Positions 1 to 11,050 of a DNA stretch of 64,000 bases are shown piece after piece; the stretch's first letter is position 1; every line of letters begins with the position of its first letter. A program made the position numbers and the translations under genes. The notes under the pieces are model-generated. The model saw only the letters and a list, made by a program, of their open reading frames with translations, ran no database searches and was not told the origin of the DNA. The stretch comes from Mallotus nudiflorus. Lineage: Eukaryota > Streptophyta > Magnoliopsida > Malpighiales > Euphorbiaceae. The stretch lies in contig CANTUR010000046.1 of assembly GCA_947683625.1 (NCBI GenBank), forward strand, positions 2,654,501 to 2,718,500, written 5' to 3'.

Positions 1-803
1 AGTCTCTAGCAAGATATTATGACTACCCAAGATGTGTGAAGGCCGATAATCTAATATAACCTAATACATTTAATGTACTATAGTCCTTTTATCACATGAT
101 ATCCTGATTGAATATAAGGCATGGATTATGTCATCCTTATATTATTCAATCTTATTGTTTCTCAATCCTAAGTTGACCAACACTGATAAATCTTTATCAT
201 TCTATAATGGCCATGCATTTCTCTTCAGTCTAACTCATCGAGGGGCCCAACAGATATCTTCTCAAAATAACTGAGGGACAAATTCCATTTTAACCACTCA
301 TATTCCTCACATAACTTATTGCATATCCAATCACAACCTATTTTACCATCTGATTAAAGTATAGTGTAGGTATATGTCAAAATATAGAACTTATCATGCA
401 TGAAACCATGGTAATCTCATGTCAGAGGACTCAAATAATACTATTGTGATGAGAATTACCTATAATAATAATCCATGTGGTATTCTCATAGTGGGTAGAT
501 CCAGTACATCATTTCCCTAAATATATACCTATGAGTTTGACTTAATTTATCATATACATGATCAGTAAAATTTAATCATCAATCAACCTCATACTAGTTG
601 TTATTCATTATTATTCCCACAATAATAATCGACTAGGGATACTTAAATTAGAATTTAAGTATCACCTTAGAGTTTTACAATCAAGTCATGTACTTGATGA
701 TCTTAGTAGAATGAACTAATTAAGGATAATATTAGAATTAGCCAGTAATACTAAAATTGCCTTTTTATTATTAAAATAGAAATATGACAATGTCAAAGAT
801 AAC
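1..803 (-). mobile_element. Left (3') LTR of Ty1/copia element copia-1, partial
   Basis: This stretch repeats the last ~820 bases of the complete LTR at 16358-18393, for example the tract around TGTGAAGG and the tract AAATAGAAATATGACAATG. It begins inside the LTR, so the left end of copia-1 lies outside the window. At 803 the LTR is cut by element A and resumes at 11004. Because the element's genes are on the minus strand, this is its 3' LTR. The two LTR copies differ at many positions, so the element is not recent. Confidence 0.85.
799..803. repeat. Target-site duplication ATAAC, left copy
   Basis: ATAAC immediately precedes the TGTAGA start of element A and recurs at 10999-11003 right after its TCTACA end. 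Removing the element and one copy restores a continuous copia LTR that matches the right LTR, which supports a genuine 5-bp duplication made by an LTR-retrotransposon integrase. Confidence 0.85.
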
Positions 804-2981
804 TGTAGATGGTGGGATTTAGCGTGCATCCAAGATTTTAGAAACCGTTACACTATTTGAGCTCAAAACTCTAGAGAACACACTAAACACTATCATAAAG
901 ACATGGCGTGGAGATGAGGAGTCGCCACCCAGGGTAATAACTGGGACAAATCGAAAAGGTGGTACTCGATTCCCTAAAAGAAAGCTAGCACCACAACTAG
1001 GAGATTCTAGATACAGAATACCAACTTCTTTCAGTCTTGTGTTCATTTAGAATTACTTTATGAATTATTATCTTATTCTTTATTTACATGCAATTTCATA
1101 TAAACCCTAAAAACAATCAACTCCAAGGAAAACTAGTTATAAAATATATAAGTAAATAATGCATTCAATAAATCATATAATCCCTAAGTTAGTCTAATCT
1201 ACATGGGTTTTAAATAAATGAGCTAAAGTCTACATATTTTAAATTATAAGTGAACCTAAAGACCTAATGCCTTTTGATTTTAATTAAATGAACCTAAGTC
1301 TACTAATTTTAATTCTAAATATGAGCTTAAATCTACAAATTATGGAATATTTAAATTAATGGGCCTAGTTCTACATATTTTAATTAAATGGTGATCTTAA
1401 ATCTACAAATTATGAAAGAAGGCTTAAATTAAGTGGGCTAAGTCTAAATTAATTAAATTGAGTTACGTGGGCCTATGTATAATTAACTAAATAGGCCTAA
1501 GGATATTTCTAATCGAAAATCTAATTCATTATGGACCTAAAAATATATTTTAATTAATTAAACCTAATTAATTATCAAGTGAGATAGGCTAAAAGAATTA
1601 CCTAAACTTAAATAAATAAATCAAAGTCTAAAATTGGCTTAAGGCCCTAAAACACAAAAAAATAATAAATAAGCCCAGAAACAAATAAAAACACAAAAAC
1701 GATTAAAAAAAGATCAAACAACTAATTAAATTAATCCCTTATTAAAAAAACCCTAGTTTTATTAATATGCAACCTAAATTAATCTACTTCCTCCATTTAT
1801 TTTGAGTAATTACCTAATTTAAAACCTAATTTTACTAACCAATTTAATCAACATGCAACCACACACATAATTTCACACTCCCACTATTGGGGCTATTACA
1901 TTAATTTATAAAATAGTTAATAAAATAAAAAAATAAAAGCAATAAGTAAAATAAAGTAAAAACCCTAGAAACTAAGTATCTACGAGGCTTTATCCATGAT
2001 TTTCCATGGACTTCTCATGAATTCATCCCTTCAACATGATCACCATGTGTTTTCCTCCATAATCATCATAAAAAAATAAAATAAAATTATGATTAATGAA
2101 TAAATTATAATAATAACTTAAAAGAATAAAAATAATCAATAATATCAAAAAGAAATAAAAAAAATAGAATAAGAAGAAGATGATGATGCTTATGAGTGAT
2201 TTGGGGTACTCCTCAAATTTGTAAATCACCGTTCTTGATAAGTCTTCGAATCTTGTTCTTCAAAAATTCTCCAAGGATCTTGAATTAATTGATAAACCAA
2301 AAGGAATTTTTGTAGAAAAACAACTAAAAAAAATAATTAAGAAAGCTCTTTTTAAGAATCAACAATGGATGAAAATTGTTTTCATTAACGCACAAAAAAA
2401 AACCCCAAAAGCTTAAAAATATGTTGTTGCCTCCTTTTTTCTTCTCCTCCCTCTTTTTTTTAAAATTTTCCCTTGCCGTCCTCTTTATATAGAAAAAAGA
2501 AAACCAAAAGCCCTAGCTCAATTCTAATGTGATTCTAATTCCTAAAAATATAGGATTAATACTTAAAATCATATTTAGGAATTTTAGACCAATTAGGATT
2601 TAGTTAAAAGCCTAAAAAAAATAAAAAAACAGAGGCGGAAGAGTCCAATTCCTACCGGGATTATGCAATTTTTATCGAAATTGGTGTAATTTTGATCGAA
2701 ATTATGTAATTCCAACTGGAATTACATAATTTCGATCAGAATTATGGAATTTTAATAGGTTTTAATTATAAAAAGACCCCTGGAAGAATTTAAGTTTTAC
2801 AATTAGGTCCTAAAAAAATATTACAATTTAGTCCTTGAAAAAACTAAATCCTTCCCTTAAAAGATGCATTTAAACCCTTGGAATTTTAAAGCTTAAGTAT
2901 TGAGGACCTATTCATGATATTTTCATCATTGAAGTCCTCTATTGCATTTATAACTCATCATCCCGAAATTAGGTGTCTACA
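804..2981 (-). repeat. Complete LTR of element A
   Basis: The LTR is 2178 bp, starts TGTAGATGG and ends GGTGTCTACA on the + strand. It is homologous to the LTRs at 29720, 36950 and 46494, sharing an opening block with GATTTAGC-like sequence, a central region of short 'ggcctaa' motifs and the closing GGTGTCTACA. It is the 3' LTR in the element's own orientation. A cluster of inverted AATTCC/GGAATT motifs lies at about 2640-2755. An ORF at 2023-2229 is low-complexity and not considered a gene. Confidence 0.85.
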
Positions 2982-2996
2982 GTTGCCCCTCTTTGT
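2982..2996 (-). promoter_or_regulatory. Polypurine tract of element A, copy 1
   Basis: On the minus strand this reads as a purine-rich tract ending GGGGCAAC directly before the LTR start TGTAGACACC. This is where plus-strand DNA synthesis would be primed during reverse transcription. Confidence 0.7.
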
Positions 2997-3129
2997 CATT
3001 GTTTGCTTGACAAATTGTGGCAAGGTAAAACAACACCCAATTTCTAAATTGAAAGTTAGAATACTTACCTATGCTCCTTGAAGCTTCTACTTATGGATTT
3101 GCTATACTTGGACATACATCATTTAAAAT

Positions 3130-3656
3130 GACATATCATATTCAGTCGTATGATATTGATTATACTCGGTTATATAACCTTAGGTGAAAGAAACATACTA
3201 TACTCGATCGTACAACATTGACTACACTCAGACGTATAGCATTAAATTAAGAAATTACATCATACTCGGCCGTATGATGCCGATTATATTCGGTTGTATA
3301 ATTGATTGGAAAAGAAAACATCATACTCGATCGTATGATGCTGATTATACTCGATTGTATAATCAATTGGAAACACATTATACTCGATTGTACAATGATG
3401 ACTACACTCGGACGTACAGTCTGTTTTGAAAAGAAACATCACACTCGGTCGTATGATGTTGATGATACTCGATCATATAATCTTGAAGATACATTTGCAC
3501 TCGATCGTACAATACTGACTATACTCGATCGTATAGTCTGATTTGAAATAAACATCACACTTGATCATATGATGCCAATTATACTCGATCGTATAATCGA
3601 TTGAAGATACATTGCACTCAGTCGTACAATGCTGACTACACTCTATTGTATAGTGT
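3130..3656. repeat. Array of short imperfect palindromes, copy 1
   Basis: About a dozen repeats of a core such as CATCATACTCGGTCGTATGATG or TTATACTCGATCGTATAAT, each nearly its own reverse complement, spaced by variable 10-20 bp linkers. Each core could form a hairpin in RNA or single-stranded DNA. The apparent + strand ORFs here (3184-3429, 3302-3541) simply read through the array. It lies directly beside the polypurine tract, in the element's 3' untranslated region. Confidence 0.8.
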
Positions 3657-3669
3657 TGATTAATTATGC

Positions 3670-4430
3670 AATTATACTACAATCTATAATTGCTCACGAT
3701 TAGCTATAACCCTTCCATTGCTCACTTTCAATGATATAGCCCATAACTGCTTGTGCGATTAGCTACAACCCTTTCATTGCTCACTGATGATGCTACAGTC
3801 CAAAACTACTCGTGATTAGCTATAACCCTTTTATTGCTCATTAGTGATGTTGCAGTCCAAAACTGCTCATGATTAGTTGCAACCTTTTTATTGCTCATTG
3901 ATGATGCTACAGTCCAAAACTGCTCGCAATTAGCTATAACCCTTTCATTGCTCACTGATGATGTTGCAGTCCAAAACTGCTCGTGATTAGCTACAACCCT
4001 TTCATTGCTCACGCTCGTGATTAGCTATAACCCTTTCATTGCTCATTAGTGATGCTGTAATCCAAAACTGCTAGCGATTAATTGTAAACCTTTCGTTGCT
4101 CACTGATGATGCTGCAGTCCAAAACTACTTACGATTAACTGCAATTCTTTCATTGCTCCCTGATGATGCTGTAGTCCAAAATTGCTCACGATTAGCTACA
4201 CCCCTTTTATTGCTCACTGATGATGCTGCAGTCCAAAACTGCTCACGATTAGCTACAACCCTTTAGTTACTCACTGATTATGCTGTAATCCATAATTGCT
4301 CGCAATTAGCTGTAACCCTTTTGTTGCTCAATAATGATGCTGCAATCCATAATTGCTTGCAAATTAACTGCAATCCTTTTATTGCTCACCTTTGATGATG
4401 CTACAGTCCATAACTGCTCGTTGATTTTTA
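3670..4430 (-). repeat. 57-bp tandem array with open sense frame, copy 1
   Basis: About 12 tandem units of roughly 57-60 bp contain GATTAGCTACAACCC, TTCATTGCTCAC, TGATGATGCTGCAG and TCCAAAACTGCTC. Because 57 is a multiple of three, part of the array (3806-4012, minus strand, the element's own sense) stays open and reads as a 19-residue repeat of the form SNERVxANxEQFWTxxSS. No start context or conserved domain is evident. Related units occur in element B at 40087-40690. Confidence 0.8.
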
Positions 4431-6990
4431 TCTTTAGTTATTTGAGTCGAATGCTTTGAACTCAGTGTGGATATCGCCAAAGGTTCATATTGATACTCGT
4501 ACTCATTTCTAAGCATTGGAGTACATTATGCTTGCTCTTATTTTGATTCTCCTCTTAGTATTCCCCCGCCTTTCATGCATTACCCAGTGTGGATACCGTC
4601 ATGGGATTTTGTACTCATACTCATTTCTGAGCATTGGAGTAGATTGCATGCACATTTATCATTCACAAGACTGAAATGATAACCTAAAATTCAATCAATT
4701 TATACAACAAGTCCACAGATTTTTCCTTTGCATGTTCTTCCCCTTACTTGGGTGTAAAGCAAGCATTAAATTGATTAGAGTTTAAAAATTCTCAGTATAG
4801 AACTATCAACAAGACATCTGAATTTTGTGAGGCTAATAAAATAAAGCCATTAAAATCAAAGGTCATGAGATAAATTTTCACACATGATCTCGTGAAGTGG
4901 ATGAATTTCCTTTCAATTTGTGAATTTTCTTATTAAGGATTTATTTTATTGTAGAATCAAAGGAGATAGAGTTGTACTACTTCCTTTTGGTATTTGTTAG
5001 GGTGTTTTGTTGCACAAGGTGAGGTTTTGACAAGTGATTGGTATTTGCTATCTTGCCCATTCTTATTGATGTATCAGTTTCTTTTCCCTTCTTCGTTCTC
5101 TTTTATTTTCCCTATATAAAACACCATAAGTTAGTAAAAAAAATTATCAGAATGCAATGTTGCTATATTGCATTCTTCCCTTTCATTGTGGTGATGATGT
5201 CTCCGATCACAGGGTTGTAATGCTCCACCATCAAAGTTGTGGCTTTATCCCATTGATGCTATGGTAGAGGGCTTTATTTCTCTTCCCAACATTTCCTATA
5301 AAAGAAAAGATTTAGGAGTTAGAGGTTTTTATTTCATAATCAAAGAAGTTCTTAGAGTGCATTCTTCCCTTTTTAGGGCCGAGCGCATGTATCACTAGCA
5401 TATTGAATCTGAGGAGCTTGAACATCCTATCTAGTCTCTTAAAGTTTCCAGGATAATGCTTCTTGGTAGTGTCACTCCTCTTATTTTCATTCTTTCAAAT
5501 GTTTCATATGCAAATACTTTGACTACTTTCTTGTTCTTCCAACACTTATTTCAAATGTTGGTAGCAGAGTATTTGCACAATCTTGTCTAGGCTCAAAGAC
5601 TTTTATTATACAAAACAAGTGCTTCACAAAATATGTATGCAAGTGTATGCATGTTATATATGATATGCATAATCCTAATAGGTCTTATGTTTAGAGTAGA
5701 GCTATATTATTGATCTTGGATTATGAGAACGAAGCACTTCATCAGCAGCTGGTAGCTTTAAACATTGGATACTTCGAGGTTAGTACTTCTGATGTTAGGC
5801 CTTCTGATACACTTTGTTAGATAAAGGACCAAGCTAGGCTATATTGATGAGCTATTGGATGTTGGTTGTAGTTTACTTCTTTTTTCCCCCAATATTCTTT
5901 TGCTGACTCTTATACCTCAGTGTTCCATCTTCGCTTTTTGAATTTGAATTGACTTTTCTATTCTAACTTGCTCCCAGAGTTACACTTTGCCCCTAATTTC
6001 ATTCTGAATTCATCAACACTATTCTGGCAGTCTTTTTTTTATGTGTGTAAGGAACTTAGTTTATCCACTATTATTGTTGATCCTTTAACTTACCAACCCG
6101 GTTACGTGTCTCATGAATACTTCGATGAACTTTTGAGCAAAATATGAGGCTTAATGCTGATGCGATGATTGATGATAGCTACAATGTATAGGTTGCAAAG
6201 TAAGTTACTGAGCCACCCAAATTCTCAAGGTATAAGGGAATGTTAGGCTTACAAGGAAAATTATAAAAGGGTGGCAAAAAGAAAACATAAGTAAAATAGT
6301 GATCTCATAACTCTTCTTTTAGCTTTCATCATGTATTGTCTTTCTGTTCAACTACTTATATAGTATGATAAAGATGAACATGTGATATTTGAACAAAAAT
6401 CTCCAATTCAATTTTACGCATTCATTAGGGCAAAAATGAGAACATTCATTACATCACATGAAATAACTCCTATAATCAATTAATCCTGAATTTTTCTCTC
6501 TAATTTTTCACCTTACTGTTCTTTTTCTTTTTCTCTCTCTTTATTTTTCTTCTCTTTTTTATCATTCTTCTTATTTTTCCTCAGATTTTGCTCTCTTTAG
6601 AAGTTATGTTATGTGATATAAGACTGTTCTTTAAGTTTACATTTGTTCCCATACTGAATGAATTTAATTGAATTAAATTTTTTTCAAACATTTAGATGCA
6701 ATCAATATCACAATGCGTAGTACCATCAGGATGCATATTACATAAGTGAGCATAATCAGAATTTATATCATCGATCACTAAAAGACCCCTGTAAGAATTT
6801 AAGTTTTACAATTAGGTCCTAAAAAAATATTACAATTTAGTCCTTGAAAACACTAAATCCTTCCCTTAAAAGATGCATTTAAACCCTTGGAATTTTAAAG
6901 CTTAAGTATTGAGGACCTATTCATGATATTTTCATCATTGGAGTCCTCTATTGCATTTATAACTCATCATCCCGAAATTAGGTGTCTACA

Positions 6991-7005
6991 GTTGCCCCTC
7001 TTTGT
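6991..7005 (-). promoter_or_regulatory. Polypurine tract of element A, copy 2
   Basis: Identical to the tract at 2982 and adjoining the 211-bp LTR tail at 6780-6990. It is a product of the tandem duplication. Confidence 0.65.
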
Positions 7006-7138
7006 CATTGTTTGCTTGACAAATTGTGGCAAGGTAAAACAACACCCAATTTCTAAATTGAAAGTTAGAATACTTACCTATGCTCCTTGAAGCTTCTACT
7101 TATGGATTTGCTATACTTGGACATACATCATTTAAAAT

Positions 7139-7665
7139 GACATATCATATTCAGTCGTATGATATTGATTATACTCGGTTATATAACCTTAGGTGAAAGA
7201 AACATACTATACTCGATCGTACAACATTGACTACACTCAGACGTATAGCATTAAATTAAGAAATTACATCATACTCGGCCGTATGATGCCGATTATATTC
7301 GGTTGCATAATTGATTGGAAAAGAAAACATCATACTCGGTCGTATGATGCTGATTATACTCGATTGTATAATCAATTGGAAACACATTATACTCGATTGT
7401 ACAATGATGACTACACTCGGACGTACAGTCTGTTTTGAAAAGAAACATCACACTCGGTCATATGATGTTGATGATACTCGATCATATAATCTTGAAGATA
7501 CATTTGCACTCGATCATACAATACTGACTATACTCGATCGTATAGTCTGATTTGAAATAAACATCACACTTGATCATATGATGCCAATTATACTCGATCG
7601 TATAATCGATTGAAGATACATTGCACTCAGTCGTACAATGCTGACTACACTCTATTGTATAGTGT
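7139..7665. repeat. Array of short imperfect palindromes, copy 2
   Basis: This is the duplicated copy of the array at 3130-3656, with a few substitutions inside the cores (GGTCG/GATCG, GTCGT/GTCAT). Confidence 0.8.
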
Positions 7666-7678
7666 TGATTAATTATGC

Positions 7679-8439
7679 AATTATACTACAATCTATAATT
7701 GCTCACGATTAGCTATAACCCTTCCATTGCTCACTTTCAATGATATAGCCCATAACTGCTTGTGCGATTAGCTACAACCCTTTCATTGCTCACTGATGAT
7801 GCTACAGTCCAAAACTACTCGTGATTAGCTATAACCCTTTTATTGCTCATTAGTGATGTTGCAGTCCAAAACTGCTCATGATTAGTTGCAACCTTTTTAT
7901 TGCTCATTGATGATGCTACAGTCCAAAACTGCTCGCAATTAGCTATAACCCTTTCATTGCTCACTGATGATGTTGCAGTCCAAAACTGCTCGTGATTAGC
8001 TACAACCCTTTCATTGCTCACGCTCGTGATTAGCTATAACCCTTTCATTGCTCATTAGTGATGCTGTAATCCAAAACTGCTAGCGATTAATTGTAAACCT
8101 TTCGTTGCTCACTGATGATGCTGCAGTCCAAAACTACTTACGATTAACTGCAATTCTTTCATTGCTCCCTGATGATGCTGTAGTCCAAAATTGCTCACGA
8201 TTAGCTACACCCCTTTTATTGCTCACTGATGATGCTGCAGTCCAAAACTGCTCACGATTAGCTACAACCCTTTAGTTACTCACTGATTATGCTGTAATCC
8301 ATAATTGCTCGCAATTAGCTGTAACCCTTTTGTTGCTCAATAATGATGCTGCAATCCATAATTGCTTGCAAATTAACTGCAATCCTTTTATTGCTCACCT
8401 TTGATGATGCTACAGTCCATAACTGCTCGTTGATTTTTA
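7679..8439 (-). repeat. 57-bp tandem array, copy 2
   Basis: This is the duplicated copy of the array at 3670-4430. The open minus-strand frame is at 7815-8021 and encodes the same residues. Confidence 0.8.
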
Positions 8440-10788
8440 TCTTTAGTTATTTGAGTCGAATGCTTTGAACTCAGTGTGGATATCGCCAAAGGTTCATATT
8501 GATACTCGTACTCATTTCTAAGCATTGGAGTACATTATGCTTGCTCTTATTTTGATTCTCCTCTTAGTATTCCCCCGCCTTTCATGCATTACCCAGTGTG
8601 GATACCGTCATGGGATTTTGTACTCATACTCATTTCTGAGCATTGGAGTAGATTGCATGCACATTTATCATTCACAAGACTGAAATGATAACCTAAAATT
8701 CAATCAATTTATACAACAAGTCCACAGATTTTTCCTTTGCATGTTCTTCCCCTTACTTGGGTGTAAAGCAAGCATTAAATTGATTAGAGTTTAAAAATTC
8801 TCAGTATAGAACTATCAACAAGACATCTGAATTTTGTGAGGCTAATAAAATAAAGCCATTAAAATCAAAGGTCATGAGATAAATTTTCACACATGATCTC
8901 GTGAAGTGGATGAATTTCCTTTCAATTTGTGAATTTTCTTATTAAGGATTTATTTTATTGTAGAATCAAAGGAGATAGAGTTGTACTACTTCCTTTTGGT
9001 ATTTGTTAGGGTGTTTTGTTGCACAAGGTGAGGTTTTGACAAGTGATTGGTATTTGCTATCTTGCCCATTCTTATTGATGTATCAGTTTCTTTTCCCTTC
9101 TTCGTTCTCTTTTATTTTCCCTATATAAAACACCATAAGTTAGTAAAAAAAATTATCAGAATGCAATGTTGCTATATTGCATTCTTCCCTTTCATTGTGG
9201 TGATGATGTCTCCGATCACAGGGTTGTAATGCTCCACCATCAAAGTTGTGGCTTTATCCCATTGATGCTATGGTAGAGGGCTTTATTTCTCTTCCCAACA
9301 TTTCCTATAAAAGAAAAGATTTAGGAGTTAGAGGTTTTTATTTCATAATCAAAGAAGTTCTTAGAGTGCATTCTTCCCTTTTTAGGGCCGAGCGCATGTA
9401 TCACTAGCATATTGAATCTGAGGAGCTTGAACATCCTATCTAGTCTCTTAAAGTTTCCAGGATAATGCTTCTTGGTAGTGTCACTCCTCTTATTTTCATT
9501 CTTTCAAATGTTTCATATGCAAATACTTTGACTACTTTCTTGTTCTTCCAACACTTATTTCAAATGTTGGTAGCAGAGTATTTGCACAATCTTGTCTAGG
9601 CTCAAAGACTTTTATTATACAAAACAAGTGCTTCACAAAATATGTATGCAAGTGTATGCATGTTATATATGATATGCATAATCCTAATAGGTCTTATGTT
9701 TAGAGTAGAGCTATATTATTGATCTTGGATTATGAGAACGAAGCACTTCATCAGCAGCTGGTAGCTTTAAACATTGGATACTTCGAGGTTAGTACTTCTG
9801 ATGTTAGGCCTTCTGATACACTTTGTTAGATAAAGGACCAAGCTAGGCTATATTGATGAGCTATTGGATGTTGGTTGTAGTTTACTTCTTTTTTCCCCCA
9901 ATATTCTTTTGCTGACTCTTATACCTCAGTGTTCCATCTTCGCTTTTTGAATTTGAATTGACTTTTCTATTCTAACTTGCTCCCAGAGTTACACTTTGCC
10001 CCTAATTTCATTCTGAATTCATCAACACTATTCTGGCAGTCTTTTTTTTATGTGTGTAAGGAACTTAGTTTATCCACTATTATTGTTGATCCTTTAACTT
10101 ACCAACCCGGTTACGTGTCTCATGAATACTTCGATGAACTTTTGAGCAAAATATGAGGCTTAATGCTGATGCGATGATTGATGATAGCTACAATGTATAG
10201 GTTGCAAAGTAAGTTACTGAGCCACCCAAATTCTCAAGGTATAAGGGAATGTTAGGCTTACAAGGAAAATTATAAAAGGGTGGCAAAAAGAAAACATAAG
10301 TAAAATAGTGATCTCATAACTCTTCTTTTAGCTTTCATCATGTATTGTCTTTCTGTTCAACTACTTATATAGTATGATAAAGATGAACATGTGATATTTG
10401 AACAAAAATCTCCAATTCAATTTTACGCATTCATTAGGGCAAAAATGAGAACATTCATTACATCATATGAAACAACTCCTATAATCAATTAATCCTGAAT
10501 TTTTCTCTCTAATTTTTCACCTTACTGTTCTTTTTCTTTTTCTCTCTCTTTATTTTTCTTCTCTTTTTTATCATTCTTCTTATTTTTCCTTAGATTTTGC
10601 TCTCTTTAGAAGTTATGTTATGTGATATAAGACTGTTCTTTAAGTTTACATTTGTTCCCATACTGAATGAATTTAATTGAATTAAATTTTTTTCAAACAT
10701 TTAGATGCAATCAATATCACAATGCGTAGTACCATCAGGATGCATATTACATAAGTGAGCATAATCAGAATTTATATCATCGATCACT

Positions 10789-10998
10789 AAAAGACCCCTG
10801 TAAGAATTTAAGTTTTTCAATTAGGTCCTAAAAAACATTGCAATTTAGTCCTTGAAAACACTAAATCCTTCCCTTAAAAGATGCATTTAAACCCTTGGAA
10901 TTTTAAAGCTTAAGTATTGAGGACCTATTCATGAGATTTTCATCATTGGAGTCCTCTATCACATTCATAACTCATCATCCCAAAATGAGGTGTCTACA
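10789..10998 (-). repeat. LTR tail of element A, third copy (truncated 5' LTR)
   Basis: 210 bp equivalent to 2771-2981 and 6780-6990. It is the outer end of element A and is followed at once by the target duplication. It carries private differences, such as CATGAGAT for CATGATAT and ATCACATTC for ATTGCATTT. Confidence 0.85.
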
Positions 10999-11003
10999 AT
11001 AAC
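10999..11003. repeat. Target-site duplication ATAAC, right copy
   Basis: This matches 799-803 and marks the right end of element A. Confidence 0.85.
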
Positions 11004-11037
11004 TATTACATAATTGGCCTAAGGCATATCACTAATA
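11004..11037 (-). mobile_element. Copia-1 left LTR, remainder after element A
   Basis: The tract reading TTGGCCTAAGGCATATCAC matches the closing bases of the right LTR (18371-18393). The terminus here is ...CTAATA, where the right LTR has ...TTAACA. It is followed directly by the copia polypurine tract. Confidence 0.8.
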
Positions 11038-11050
11038 ATCTCCCACTTGC
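11038..11050 (-). promoter_or_regulatory. Copia-1 polypurine tract
   Basis: On the minus strand this is GCAAGTGGGAGAT immediately before the LTR, the usual arrangement for a Ty1/copia plus-strand primer. Confidence 0.65.

Larger units (their letters stand above)
2771..6779 (-). repeat. Tandem unit 1 of element A (~4.0 kb)
   Basis: This unit is repeated almost base for base at 6780-10788, an offset of 4009. It contains the last 211 bp of the LTR (2771-2981), the polypurine tract, a palindromic array (3130-3656), a 57-bp array (about 3670-4430) and about 2.3 kb of non-coding 3' region (4431-6779). The only open frames are the array frames and short low-complexity ones. The boundary at 6779/6780 joins internal sequence to the LTR through a shared run of A residues. 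Confidence 0.9.
6780..10788 (-). repeat. Tandem unit 2 of element A (~4.0 kb)
   Basis: This is the second copy of the unit at 2771. By eye I found only a handful of substitutions in the 3.8 kb internal part, for example near 7307, 7340, 7460, 7516 and 10465. It is followed by a third, partial repeat (10789-10998) of LTR tail only. In the element's own orientation this is the 5' side, so the 5' LTR survives only as its first ~210 bp. Confidence 0.9.
804..10998 (-). mobile_element. Element A: Tat/Ogre-like non-autonomous LTR element with internal tandem duplication
   Basis: The element is bounded by TG...CA ends and a 5-bp duplication. It lies in the minus orientation, because the purine-rich tract (read on the minus strand as AAAGAGGGGCAAC) abuts the LTR at 2982. 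In + coordinates it consists of a full LTR (804-2981), an internal segment (2982-6779), a 211-bp LTR tail (6780-6990), a second internal segment (6991-10788) and a third tail (10789-10998). No gag, protease, RT, RNase H or integrase is present. LTR ends, tract and internal 3' sequence match element B, which retains gag, so A is a deletion derivative of that family. Assignment to the Tat/Ogre lineage rests on LTR ends, PPT and B's primer site and gag, not on pol. Confidence 0.85.

Noticed and set aside
3184..3541. Two + strand ORFs reading tyrosine- and threonine-rich repeats (also 7193-7550)
   Set aside because: They read through the palindromic array, are antisense to the element and overlap each other in different frames.
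3130..4430. CRISPR-like direct repeats
   Set aside because: Adjacent degenerate tandem units without unique spacers, in a plant retroelement.
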